Part shown: one piece after another, positions 43,457 through 52,508 of the stretch
Layout of the letters: every line of letters begins with the position of its first letter
How positions within the stretch are numbered: position 1 is the first letter of the stretch
Assembly: GCA_041918615.1 (NCBI GenBank)
Contig: JAYRVH010000077.1
Coordinates: 186,001 to 250,000, forward strand
Source of the DNA: JAEUJM01 sp041918615
Lineage (GTDB): Bacteria > Actinomycetota > Acidimicrobiia > Acidimicrobiales > DATDAH01
Direction of reading: 5' to 3'
DNA length: 64,000 nucleotides
Notes under the pieces: generated by a model
What the model saw: only the letters and a program-made list of their open reading frames with translations
Databases searched by the model: none
Told to the model about the DNA's origin: nothing
Position numbers and translations under genes: made by a program

Positions 43457-44431
43457 TCAGACGCGGGCCGAGGCTGCCCCCGCAGACTCGCGGATCCGGT
43501 CGGCCAGACGGAGTGAGGCGAGCGACTCGGCGAGCGGCACCGGCGGCAGCGCGTCACCCCGGAGCCAGGAGAGGAAGCACTTGGTCTGGTGCTCGTGGGA
43601 GCACGCCAGCGAGTCGATGGCGGGCTCCACCTGGGTCTCACCTGCCTGTTCCACCTCTATCACCTCGCGCGACCAGTCGAGTCGGAGCGTCGCGTCGGTG
43701 CCGATGATCTCGAGGCCCCGCCGGTAGCGGCGGCTCAGGTAGTCGAACGAGGCCTCGGCCAGGGTCCCCGATCGATGCCGCATGAGCGCGCGCACCGTGT
43801 CCTCCACGTCGAGATCGAGATCGCCGAGGCACGCCATCTCTGCAGCGATCACCTCGAGGCCGTCGCCGAGCACCCAGACCAGGAGATCGAGGTCATGGAT
43901 GGCATCGAGGAGGACGCCCCCACCCAGCTCGGCCCGTGCCGAGCTGGTCTCCTGATAGGCCATCGTGGGCCGCCAGTCGGGAAGATAGCTGCCGTACCAC
44001 GAGCGCACCGAGGTGATGCGCCCGGCGCGTCCCTGGCGGGCCATCTCGACGACACGGATCACAGGTGGGTGGAAGCGGAGATGATGGTCGCTCATCACAC
44101 GGTCGCCGACCTCGACCAGTGGCTCGGTGCCACGTGCGCTCAGGCTCAGCGGTTTCTCGACGAACACCTTGGTCCCCGTGTCGAGGGCCGCCAGCGCCTG
44201 GAAGAGGTGTGCGCTCGGTGGCGTGGCCACGACGATGCCGTCGTATCCGCCGAGATGATCCAGGTCGAACGGCACGGGCTGGGCGTGGCGAGCGGACTGC
44301 GCCCGGTCGGCGCAGGGATCGGCGAGGGCCACCCGCGCGCCGGCGACCTTGAGGTTGCGGGCGTGGCGGTTCCCGACGGCACCAGCTCCGAGTACGAGGA
44401 CGGCCGGCTGGCGTCGCCTCAACTTCGCCAA
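43457..44431 (-). CDS. Gfo/Idh/MocA-family oxidoreductase
   Basis: 324 aa. Nucleotide-binding fold at the start (AVLVLGAGAVGNRHARNLKV), then IVVATPPSAH, VFVEKPLS with the family Lys-Pro, and a C-terminal domain with ELGGGVLLDAIHDLDLLVWV containing the active-site His region. Such enzymes oxidise or reduce sugars or NDP-sugars with NAD(P). The nearby sugar transferase suggests a part in making a surface sugar (inference). TTG 44431 follows GAGGG and begins close to the fold; ATG 44506 is a longer alternative. Confidence 0.8.
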   Translation of the reverse strand: MAKLRRRQPAVLVLGAGAVGNRHARNLKVAGARVALADPCADRAQSARHAQPVPFDLDHLGGYDGIVVATPPSAHLFQALAALDTGTKVFVEKPLSLSARGTEPLVEVGDRVMSDHHLRFHPPVIRVVEMARQGRAGRITSVRSWYGSYLPDWRPTMAYQETSSARAELGGGVLLDAIHDLDLLVWVLGDGLEVIAAEMACLGDLDLDVEDTVRALMRHRSGTLAEASFDYLSRRYRRGLEIIGTDATLRLDWSREVIEVEQAGETQVEPAIDSLACSHEHQTKCFLSWLRGDALPPVPLAESLASLRLADRIRESAGAASARV

Positions 44432-44550
44432 GGCGGTCCCTCGACTCGAGGGCTCGGCGGGGTCACATGGCGCGCCGCTCGAGCCGTGGATCTCATGGAC
44501 TCCCATCGGCACCGTCGAGGGCCGATCAACCCACCACGTGGATGTCGGGC

Positions 44551-45645
44551 TCAGGTGATGTCCAGCATGCGTTGCAGCGCCACCTTGGCCCACTCGGCGG
44601 TGGCGGCGTCGACGCTGATGCGGTTCACCACCTCTCCCGCGACGAGACGCTCGAGCACCCAACAGAGGTGGGGGCCGTCGATGCGGAACATGGTGGAGCA
44701 CGGGCAGATGAGCGGATCGAGCGATACCACCACCTTGTCGGGGTTCTCACCGGCGAGGCGTTGGACAAGGTGGATCTCGGTGCCGACGGCGATGGTCGCC
44801 CCGACGGGCGCGTCCTCGATGGCACGGATGATGAAGTCGGTCGATCCCACCTGGTCCGCCAACTCGCACACGTCGTGCGCGCATTCCGGGTGCACGACCA
44901 CGAGGCCCTCGGGGTGCTCGGTCCGGAAGGCCTCGATGTGCTCGGGGCGGAAGCGCTGGTGCACCGAGCAATGGCCCTTCCAGAGCAGGAACGTCGCACC
45001 CTTGCATTCCGCCTCGGTGAGCCCGCCGAGATCGAAGCGCGGGTTCCACACGCGCATGTCGGCCTCGGTGTAGCCCATGGTGTGCCCGGTGTTCCTGCCC
45101 AGGTGCTGATCGGGGAAGAAGAGCACCCTGTCGCCACGGGCCAGGGCCCATTCGAGCACCGCCCGGGCATTGGTCGAGGTGCAGACGGCGCCCCCGTGCT
45201 CTCCCACGAACGCCTTGAGGGCCGCCGACGAGTTCATGTAGGTGATCGGGATGAGCCGGTCGACGTCGATCACGTCGCCGAGCTCGGCCCACGCCTCCTC
45301 GACCTGGTCGATGTCGGCCATGTCGGCCATCGAACAACCTGCATTCAGGTCGGGGAGGATCACCTGCTGGTCGTCCGAGGTCAGCACGTCTGCCGACTCG
45401 GCCATGAAGTGGACGCCGCAGAAGACGATGTACTCCGCCTGGGGCCGCTGTTGGGCGAGGACAGAGAGGCGGTAGGAGTCGCCGCGGGCATCGCACCACT
45501 TCATGACCTCGTCGCGCTGGTAGTGGTGCCCCAGCACGAAGAGGCGATCGCCGAGGGCATCTTTGGCGTCGCCGATCCAGGCGTCGAGCTGTTCGGGGGT
45601 GGCGTCGGCATAGCGCTCGGGGAGCGGGGTCTGGAGCCTCAGCAT
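44551..45645 (-). CDS. nadA: quinolinate synthase NadA
   Basis: 364 aa, [4Fe-4S] enzyme that makes quinolinate from iminoaspartate and DHAP in NAD synthesis. Cluster Cys candidates are in IVFCGVHFMAESAD, VHPECAHDVCELAD and LICPCSTMFRIDGPH; VLGHHYQRDEVMKW is the N-terminal signature. ATG 45645 follows GGGAGG on this strand. nadB and nadC are not in the window. The upstream in-frame extension is antisense-like and rejected. Confidence 0.96.
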   Translation of the reverse strand: MLRLQTPLPERYADATPEQLDAWIGDAKDALGDRLFVLGHHYQRDEVMKWCDARGDSYRLSVLAQQRPQAEYIVFCGVHFMAESADVLTSDDQQVILPDLNAGCSMADMADIDQVEEAWAELGDVIDVDRLIPITYMNSSAALKAFVGEHGGAVCTSTNARAVLEWALARGDRVLFFPDQHLGRNTGHTMGYTEADMRVWNPRFDLGGLTEAECKGATFLLWKGHCSVHQRFRPEHIEAFRTEHPEGLVVVHPECAHDVCELADQVGSTDFIIRAIEDAPVGATIAVGTEIHLVQRLAGENPDKVVVSLDPLICPCSTMFRIDGPHLCWVLERLVAGEVVNRISVDAATAEWAKVALQRMLDIT

Positions 45646-45818
45646 GTTGTCTTGACCTCCCTGGAGGGAGCTCCGCTGTCGGGCGGTGGGGGCAGCCTGG
45701 TCGCCACGCCACGGGGATGTCGCCCACGGAGCTGATATGTCGCCGGAATCCAGGCCGGCGTGGGCTCGAGTGTAGGCCATCGCCGCCCCGGCGCGGCCAC
45801 CGTCCCCGGCCGCGGCCT

Positions 45819-47750
45819 TCAGTCGCAGCGGGCAGGGTCGAGCGCGCGGAGGCGGTCCCACCGGACGTGCGGCGACCCGGGCAACGCCCACATCACCCGC
45901 TCGCCGCCGCACACGGCGTAGGCCGCGGCCCCGAACTCGCCGTCGGCGAGGCCGTAGGGCAGATAGCCCCATCCGACGAGGTCGTCCGGCCCGAGGTCGC
46001 GCCAGGGCTGGGCGACGAGGTCGGGCTGCAGGCTCCCGATCGAGTAGGCGAAGTCGTACTTGTCGTGGCCGGGCAGGACCAGTTCGGTGGTCGCCGGCGG
46101 GCGCTTGGCGATGTGCTCGTCGCTCTTGCCGAGCAGGTCGACCGCGGCACGCCCGGACACGTACTGGGTGGCCCCCGCGGCCACGACTGCCACCCTGGCG
46201 CCGGGCCGGGTGACGGACGCGATCTGGTCCCCGAGGATGCTGTAGTTGGCGGCGCTGTCGAGATCGCCGAAGGCGAGACCGCCGCTTGCCACGGCACCGG
46301 CCGCCGAGAGCAGGACGATCGCGACGACGAGCGCCCGATCGGAGGCGCCCCGGCGCCGGCGAGGTGGTGCGGTGGTGGGCCGCAGCAGCACGGCCGCAAA
46401 GACGACGGATGCCAGGAGCACCGGCAGGGCCACCGGGAACCAGGTCGACTGCTCGGCCAGCGCGACGAGGGACAGGTCTGCCCGGGGGAAGCGCAGCACG
46501 AGCAGGTAGACGATGGTCGGTCCGGCACCGGCGAGGAGGACGGCCGCGGCGAGCCCCTGGGACGAGCGGCGCTCCCCGGCGGGCCCCGTGTCGGCCGGCG
46601 GCGCCCGAAGGACCCCCACCGCCAGCAACAACAGCAGCACGAGGCTCGGCGTGAGGTACCGGTTGGGGAGCAGGAAGTACTCCCAGGCGTCGCCCCCGAC
46701 CGAGAGCCCGTAGAGGGCTCCCATCAAGGCGACGAGCCCGACGAGGCGGGCGACCTCGCGCGCGGGCCTCCCCAGCCGGTGCCACCCGAAGGCCACGATC
46801 AACGCGGGGCCGACGAAGTACCCGAGGAGGGAGACGACGGTCGTGAGGGCACCGCGCTCGAGCCGGTCGCTCAAGAGGACACCGGTCAGCTTCAGGTAGT
46901 AGGTGTTCGGGACCGGGTCGCCGTAGTAGGCCAACCGGAAGGCGGCGCAGGCCAGCCCGCTGATGGCGGTGACGGCCGCCACCAGGCCCGCCGTCCGCAG
47001 GTGCGGGCGGCTCGGCGGCCGTGCCACGAGCCAGAGAACGATTGCGCCGGCGACCAACGCGAAGTCCGTGCGGATCGCGATGCCGGACGCCAGCACCAGG
47101 GCGAGCAGGAGCGCTTGGCGCCGTGCGCCGGGCCCTTGCTGCACCACGGCCAACGTGGCGTTCACCGCGACCAGGGTGAGGAGGGTGAGGAGGCCCACCT
47201 CCATGCCGCGCATCGTCCACCACAGGAGGGGGAAGCAGGTGGCGACGGCCAGCACCGCCAGGAAGCGGGTGAGCGGGTCGGTCGCGCCGGAGAGCAGGGC
47301 CACGATGGCCCGACCTCGGAACGCCGTGGCCCACACGACGACGAGGCCGATCAGGATCACGGTGAGGACGACTTCGTCGCCAGAGAGCCCCAGCTTGTGC
47401 AGCAGCGCCATCACGAGTGTCCAGCCGAGGTTCGTCATGCCCTCGGTGCGTGGCGCCCCGGGGTACCAGACCAGTTCGCCGGTCCGAGCGAGCGTGCGGG
47501 CGTAGGACATCGAGATCATGACGTCGTCGAAGAGCGACCAGTGCAGCCGACCGTCGGGGGAGCGCCACGCCGCCTCTCGGGTGACGAGCGCGGCGAGCAC
47601 CAGCGACGGGAGCAGACCGACCGCACCCGGGTGGCGCCTCACCCACGTTCCGCGACGGGGCCGCGCTGCCGGTGGCTCGACGGGGACCGGCCGCTCCGTG
47701 ACCTGTGCCGCGCGGGGCCGCGAAGTCACCAGCTGGGTTCCCTGCGTCAC
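45819..47750 (-). CDS. AftB-like GT-C arabinofuranosyltransferase-type membrane protein
   Basis: 643 aa. About eleven hydrophobic helices (35-490) and a soluble C-terminal domain. The first outside loop has FDDVMISMSYARTLARTGEL and WYPGAPRTEGMTNLGWTLVM: the D-D near a membrane edge and EGxTN motif are those of AftB and related GT-C enzymes that use decaprenyl-phosphate arabinose. Real substrate unknown. GTG 47750 (VTQGTQLVTSRPRA) follows GAGGAG; longer in-frame reading upstream is low-complexity and unlikely. Confidence 0.65.
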   Translation of the reverse strand: MTQGTQLVTSRPRAAQVTERPVPVEPPAARPRRGTWVRRHPGAVGLLPSLVLAALVTREAAWRSPDGRLHWSLFDDVMISMSYARTLARTGELVWYPGAPRTEGMTNLGWTLVMALLHKLGLSGDEVVLTVILIGLVVVWATAFRGRAIVALLSGATDPLTRFLAVLAVATCFPLLWWTMRGMEVGLLTLLTLVAVNATLAVVQQGPGARRQALLLALVLASGIAIRTDFALVAGAIVLWLVARPPSRPHLRTAGLVAAVTAISGLACAAFRLAYYGDPVPNTYYLKLTGVLLSDRLERGALTTVVSLLGYFVGPALIVAFGWHRLGRPAREVARLVGLVALMGALYGLSVGGDAWEYFLLPNRYLTPSLVLLLLLAVGVLRAPPADTGPAGERRSSQGLAAAVLLAGAGPTIVYLLVLRFPRADLSLVALAEQSTWFPVALPVLLASVVFAAVLLRPTTAPPRRRRGASDRALVVAIVLLSAAGAVASGGLAFGDLDSAANYSILGDQIASVTRPGARVAVVAAGATQYVSGRAAVDLLGKSDEHIAKRPPATTELVLPGHDKYDFAYSIGSLQPDLVAQPWRDLGPDDLVGWGYLPYGLADGEFGAAAYAVCGGERVMWALPGSPHVRWDRLRALDPARCD

Positions 47751-47912
47751 GGGTCGCTCCTCGCTGGACGCCGACACGTCCGGCCCTCTGCCTGTCGGCG
47801 CGGGCAGCCGGAAGATGAGCGGAACCCGAGTCGACGGCTCCGGTGGCCCCGATCCGGGCGGCGCGTGGAGAGGCGCGCGAGCAGACGCGTCGTTTGGGGC
47901 GATGATCAGGCC

Positions 47913-49002
47913 ATGGCGTTCCCTGCTCCCGACGAGTGCCGGCGCGCCCTCGAGGTGTTCGGTCTCAGCGGGGTGGCGGTGGCCCAGCCGCTCTTCGAGG
48001 TGTTCGGAGCCAGCCCCGAGGTGTTCGTCTTCGCCGACGCCACGAACGCCGACATCGTGGCGTTCGCGCTCGTCCTGCTGCTCGTGCCACCGCTGCTGCT
48101 CTGGGGTGTGGGCGGCTGAGCTCGATCGCCACCGGATGCTCCAACAGACGGGGTATCTCGACTCGCTGGTCGGCGACCTGCTCGGCAAGCTCGACCGAAC
48201 CGGGCTCTACGACGACGCCATGGTGGTCGTCACCGCCGACCACGGGATCGCGTTCGAGCCCGGCGCGCCGATACGCGGGCTGGGGGCCGCCCAAATGCCC
48301 GACTCGACCATGCCCGACATGGGTTGGGTCCCGCTCATCGTGAAGGCCCCCGGACAGACCGAGGGAGCGGTCGACGATCGCAACGCGCTCACGATCGACG
48401 TGTTACCGACCCTGGCCGACCTGCTCGGCATCGAGGTGCCGTGGCGCGTGGACGGCCGTTCGCTGGCGGGCCGTCCCCGGGCAACCGACCGGAAGCCGTT
48501 CCTCCGCGCCGTCGGGACCGCCTTCGCCGCGTACGAGTTCCAGCCTGCCGTCCGGGTCGACCGGCAGGCGTCGCTGGCCGATGTGTTCGCGCGGGGTGTC
48601 GACACGTTCCTCCCGCCGGGTGTCGCCGTCGACCGGTGGTACGCGCACGGTCCCCGCCCCGACCTCCTCGGTCGATCGGTGGCCGACTTCCCCGCCGGCC
48701 CCGGCAGCACGGCGTCGGCGACCCTCGAGACCGGTGCCTCGATCACGGTCGACCCGGGAGGCCGGCTCCCGGCGATCGCGACCGCGAGAGTGGGCGGTGC
48801 GCCGGTCGACGGGACGGCGGTGGCCATCGTCGTGGACGGCACGATCGCCGCGGTCGTCCCCACCTACACCGACCCGTACGGCCCGGGGAAGCTGGCGGCG
48901 TTCCTGGTGCGCTCCACGCTCACCGAGGGGGACCACACCGTTTCGCTCTTCCTGGTTGGCGGGGGGCCGCGCCCCCCGTTGCGCCCGATCCCCTTGGGAT
49001 GA
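47913..49002 (+). pseudogene. remnant of a membrane sulfatase/phosphatase-fold protein (internal deletion plus frameshift)
   Basis: Two pieces of one kind of protein lie in different frames. Piece one (47913-48119) starts MAFPAPDECRRALEVFGLSG and ends in its first hydrophobic segment (VLLLVPPLLLWGVGG). Piece two (about 48120-49002, first ATG at 48136) begins in the middle of a sulfatase-type domain: MLQQTGYLDSLVGDLLGKLD, then DAMVVVTADHGIAFEPGAP with the metal-binding D-H. The membrane helices and the half with the catalytic nucleophile are absent, so some hundreds of codons were lost. The second piece could still be translated but would lack the active site. The family resemblance is from memory. 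Confidence 0.6.
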
Positions 49003-49024
49003 CCGTGGCGCCGCGGGCCGCACT

Positions 49025-49030
49025 TAGGCT
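49025..49030 (+). promoter_or_regulatory. -10 box for uvrC, leaderless
   Basis: TAGGCT, 8 nt, then ATG 49039. Confidence 0.5.
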
Positions 49031-49038
49031 TGACCCCA

Positions 49039-50901
49039 ATGGTGCAGCGACCGCCGGCTGGGACCATCCCCGATGCGCCCGGCTCCTATCAGTTCAAGGA
49101 CGCCCACGGTCGCGTGATCTACGTGGGCAAGGCCAAGTCGCTGCGGTCACGGCTGGGCAACTACTTCGGCTCCAACCTCCCGGTCCGCACGGCGCAGATG
49201 GTCGCCTCGGCGGACAGCGTCGAATGGATACAGGTCGACAACGACGTCGAGGCGTTGATGCTCGAGTTCAGCCTCATCAAGACCCACCGTCCGCGGTTCA
49301 ACATCCGGCTCGTGGACGACAAGAGCTACCCGTTCCTCGCCGTCACCGTGGGCGACGACTGGCCACGACCCATGGTGATGCGGGGAGCGAAGCGGAAGGG
49401 CGTGCGCTACTTCGGGCCCTACGGCCACGCCTACGCCATCAGAGAGACCCTCGACCTGCTCCTGCGCACCTTCCCCCTGCGCACCTGTTCGGACAACAAG
49501 TTCAACCGCCACGAGAAGCTCGGACGGCCGTGCCTCCTCTTCCACATCGAGAAGTGCAGCGGCCCCTGTGTGGGCGAGGTCGACCGCACCCGCTACGCCG
49601 AGCTGGTCGCCGAGCTGTTGGACTTCCTCGACGGCGACACCGACACGATCGTCAAGCGCCTCGAGCGCGAGATGCGCGAGGCCGCGGACGACCTGGCCTT
49701 CGAACGGGCCGCGAGGCTGCGTGACAAGCTGACGAGCGTCCGCAAGGCCATCGAGAAGCAGCAGATGGTGGCCGAGCGCGACGAGGACCTCGACGTGATC
49801 GGCATCGCCGACGACGACCTGGAAGCGGCCGTGCAGGTCTTCTTCGTCCGCCGCGGCCGGGTGGTGGGCCGCAAGGGCTTCATCGTCGACAAGGTGGAGG
49901 ACGTGAGCGCCGCGGAGCTCGTCAGCAGCGTGCTCGAGGGCCTCTACTACGAGGACCCGCCGCTGGGACTGCCGAAGACGGTGCTGGTGCCCACCGCGCC
50001 CGACGATCCCGACCTGTACCGTCGCTGGCTGACCGAGTGCCGCGGTTCGGCGGTCACGGTTCGGGTGCCCCAGCGAGGCGACAAGGTGTCGCTCCAGGAG
50101 ACGGTCACCCGGAACGCGCTCGAGGAGCTCACCCGGCACCGCCTACGACGGGCGTCCGACCACAACAGCCGGGCGCGGGCCCTGAACGAGCTCCAGGACC
50201 ACCTCGGGCTTCCCTTCGCACCGCTGCGAATCGAGTGCTACGACATGAGCCACATCCAGGGCAGCGACTACGTGGGTTCCATGGTGGTCATGGAGGACGG
50301 CCTGCCGAAGAAGAGCGAGTACCGCCGCTTCAAGATCCGCGAGGTCGACCAGAACGACGACTTCGCGGCGATGGAAGAGGTGCTCACCCGGCGTCTGACG
50401 GCCTATCTGGCCGACCGGCAAAGGCCGCCGGGCGAACGCCAGGGGAGGTTCGCCTACCCCCCGCAGCTCCTGGTGGTGGACGGCGGGAAGGGGCAGTTGG
50501 CTGTCGCCATCCGGGTGGTCGAGGCGTTGGGCCTCGCCGACGAGATCCCCGTCGCCTCCCTCGCCAAGCGCTTCGAGGAGGTCTACGTGCCGGGCGAGTC
50601 CGATCCGGTGCGCATCCCACGGCAGTCCGAGGCGCTCTACCTCCTGCAACGGATCCGCGACGAGGCGCACCGGTTCGCCATCGCCTACCACCGTCAGCTG
50701 CGGGGCAAGCGGATGACCAGGAGCGCGCTCGACGACATCGCCGGCCTCGGCCCGACGCGCAAGAAGCGACTGGTGAAGGAGCTGGGCGGGGTGAACGCGG
50801 TGAAGCGGGCCGAGCTCGAGACCCTCGTCGGGCTCCCCTGGCTCCCCGAGACCGTCGCCCGGGCCGTGTTCGACAAGCTGCACCGACCGGCGCGCCGATG
50901 A
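49039..50901 (+). CDS. uvrC: excinuclease ABC subunit UvrC
   Basis: 620-residue dual-incision nuclease. The N-terminal GIY-YIG domain has GSYQFKDAHGRVIYVGKAKS, the UVR helix is EREMREAADDLAFERAARLR, the RNase H-like C-terminal nuclease has IECYDMSHIQGSDYVGSMVV and LLVVDGGKGQL, and the helix-hairpin-helix pair is DDIAGLGPTRKKRLVKELGG. ATG 49039 is favoured by the -10 box; TTG 49030 is the alternative. The stop overlaps the next methyltransferase (ATGA). Confidence 0.97.
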   Translation: MVQRPPAGTIPDAPGSYQFKDAHGRVIYVGKAKSLRSRLGNYFGSNLPVRTAQMVASADSVEWIQVDNDVEALMLEFSLIKTHRPRFNIRLVDDKSYPFLAVTVGDDWPRPMVMRGAKRKGVRYFGPYGHAYAIRETLDLLLRTFPLRTCSDNKFNRHEKLGRPCLLFHIEKCSGPCVGEVDRTRYAELVAELLDFLDGDTDTIVKRLEREMREAADDLAFERAARLRDKLTSVRKAIEKQQMVAERDEDLDVIGIADDDLEAAVQVFFVRRGRVVGRKGFIVDKVEDVSAAELVSSVLEGLYYEDPPLGLPKTVLVPTAPDDPDLYRRWLTECRGSAVTVRVPQRGDKVSLQETVTRNALEELTRHRLRRASDHNSRARALNELQDHLGLPFAPLRIECYDMSHIQGSDYVGSMVVMEDGLPKKSEYRRFKIREVDQNDDFAAMEEVLTRRLTAYLADRQRPPGERQGRFAYPPQLLVVDGGKGQLAVAIRVVEALGLADEIPVASLAKRFEEVYVPGESDPVRIPRQSEALYLLQRIRDEAHRFAIAYHRQLRGKRMTRSALDDIAGLGPTRKKRLVKELGGVNAVKRAELETLVGLPWLPETVARAVFDKLHRPARR

Positions 50902-51644
50902 GCGCGACCGGAACGGGCGACGGTCTCTGGGAGACCCACGCCTCGTGGTGGCAGGCGGGCTTCACCGCCGGCGCCGACCCCGAATACGAAGAGCAGATCC
51001 TGCCGCTGGCCGCACGCCACCTGGCGGGCGCCCGCACGGTCCTCGACGTGGGAACTGGCGAGGGCCAGGTCGCGCGCCTGGCGCGCCGGTCGGGGGCCGA
51101 GCGCGTCGTCGGCATCGATCCCACCATCGCCCAGGTGGCCGAGGCCGCCCGCCGCGGCGGGGGAGCGGCCTATGCCCGCGCCGGGGCCGACCACCTGCCG
51201 GTGGCGTCGGGCGTCGTCGACGTGGTGGTGGCGTGCCTGGTGTTCGAGCACATCGAGAACGTCGACGCGGCCATCGCGGAGGTCGCACGCGTGCTCGCCC
51301 CGGGCGGGCGCTTCCTCTTCTTCCTCAACCACCCCCTGCTCCAGACGCCGAACAGCGGCTGGATCGACGACCAGGTGCTCGACCCCCCGGAGCAGTACTG
51401 GCGCATCGGGCCCTATCTGGTCGAGGACGCCACGATCGAGGAGGTCGAAAAGGGCGTCTTCATCCCGTTCATCCACCGGCCCCTGAGCCGGTACGTGAAC
51501 GCCATGGCGGACAACGGGCTCACCATCACGCGGATGGAGGAGCCGGCACCTCCCCCCGGCTTCCTCGCCGCCGCCGCCGAGTACCGGGCGGCAGCCACCA
51601 TCCCGCGCCTCCTGTTCCTCCGAGCCGAGCCGACCGATCGGTAG
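50898..51644 (+). CDS. class I SAM-dependent methyltransferase
   Basis: 248 aa. SAM motif I is TVLDVGTGEGQVARLARRSG, then acidic VVGIDPTIAQV, ADHLPVASGVVDVVVACLVF and ARVLAPGGRFLFFLNHPLLQ; the Methyltransf_11 class. The substrate is unknown. ATG 50898 overlaps the uvrC stop. Its own stop TAG (51642-51644) forms the first three bases of the rapZ -10 box. Confidence 0.87.
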   Translation: MSATGTGDGLWETHASWWQAGFTAGADPEYEEQILPLAARHLAGARTVLDVGTGEGQVARLARRSGAERVVGIDPTIAQVAEAARRGGGAAYARAGADHLPVASGVVDVVVACLVFEHIENVDAAIAEVARVLAPGGRFLFFLNHPLLQTPNSGWIDDQVLDPPEQYWRIGPYLVEDATIEEVEKGVFIPFIHRPLSRYVNAMADNGLTITRMEEPAPPPGFLAAAAEYRAAATIPRLLFLRAEPTDR

Positions 51645-51647
51645 GCT
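51642..51647 (+). promoter_or_regulatory. -10 box for rapZ, leaderless
   Basis: TAGGCT, then six nt (GTCCCG), then ATC 51654. The box includes the stop codon of the upstream gene. Confidence 0.5.
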
Positions 51648-51653
51648 GTCCCG

Positions 51654-52508
51654 ATCAGCGAGTTCATCATCATCGCCGGGCTGTCGGGGGCGGGACGCTC
51701 ACAGGCCGCGGACAGCCTCGAGGACCTCGGCTGGTTCGTCATCGACAACCTCCCGCCGGCGCTCATGCCGAAGGTGTCCGAGCTGGCCCAGGCCCCCGGT
51801 TCGGGCTATGAGCGGGTCGTCCTCGTGGTGGGCACCTCGGGCTCGGACCCCGGCGAACTGCTCGACTCGCTGGTGACGCTGCAGTCCACCGACGCCAGGG
51901 TCCGGGTCCTGTTCCTCGACGCGTCCACCGAGGTGCTCGTGCGCCGTTACGAGAGCACCCGGCGACGTCACCCGCTCGCCGACGGCGACCGACCCGCGGA
52001 GGCCATCGAACGCGAGCGGGTCCTGCTCGAGCCGGTGAAGGCCGGTGCCGACGTGGTCATCGACACCACCGACCTCAACATCCATCAGCTCAAGGCCCGC
52101 ATGGGCGACCTGTTCGGCGGCGACCATCCGGACGCGGCGATGCAGGTCACCATCCAGTCGTTCGGGTACAAGCACGGCCTGCCGCTCGACGTCGACCTGG
52201 TCTTCGACTGCCGCTTCCTCCCCAACCCCCACTGGGTCGAGGACCTCCGTCCCCTCAACGGACGGGACGACCCCGTGCAGAGCTACGTTCTCGGCCAGCC
52301 GGTGGCGGTCTCGTTCCTCGACCACCTGCAGCGGCTCCTGCTCCTCCTCCTGCCGGCCTACGTGCGCGAGGGCAAGTCGTACCTCACGATCGCGTTCGGG
52401 TGCACCGGTGGGCGTCACCGGTCGGTGGCGATCGCAGAGGAGGTTGCCGCGCAGCTACGGCGTCGGGGGGAGCACCCCGCGGTCAGCCACCGCGACATCG
52501 ACCGTTGA
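51654..52508 (+). CDS. rapZ: RapZ-family nucleotide-binding protein, apparent ATC start
   Basis: 284 aa. P-loop GLSGAGRS (residues 9-16), followed by EDLGWFVIDNLPPALMPKV, FLDASTEVLVRRYESTRRRH, the central DTTDLNIHQL, and the C-terminal FGCTGGRHRSVAIAEEVA: the full RapZ/YvcJ family. In this frame an in-frame TAG lies at 51642, and no ATG, GTG, TTG or CTG occurs before the P-loop. ATC 51654 is six nt after the -10 box and gives a family-typical length; the first ATG (51765) would remove the P-loop. A sequencing error is the main alternative. The stop overlaps yvcK (TTGA). In other bacteria RapZ/YvcJ proteins bind nucleotides or control amino sugar synthesis. Confidence 0.88.
   Translation: MSEFIIIAGLSGAGRSQAADSLEDLGWFVIDNLPPALMPKVSELAQAPGSGYERVVLVVGTSGSDPGELLDSLVTLQSTDARVRVLFLDASTEVLVRRYESTRRRHPLADGDRPAEAIERERVLLEPVKAGADVVIDTTDLNIHQLKARMGDLFGGDHPDAAMQVTIQSFGYKHGLPLDVDLVFDCRFLPNPHWVEDLRPLNGRDDPVQSYVLGQPVAVSFLDHLQRLLLLLLPAYVREGKSYLTIAFGCTGGRHRSVAIAEEVAAQLRRRGEHPAVSHRDIDR

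Noticed and set aside
45646..47646. Upstream extension of nadA in the same frame
   Set aside because: It overlaps the AftB-like gene in another frame; NadA starts at ATG 45645 with a good ribosome binding site.
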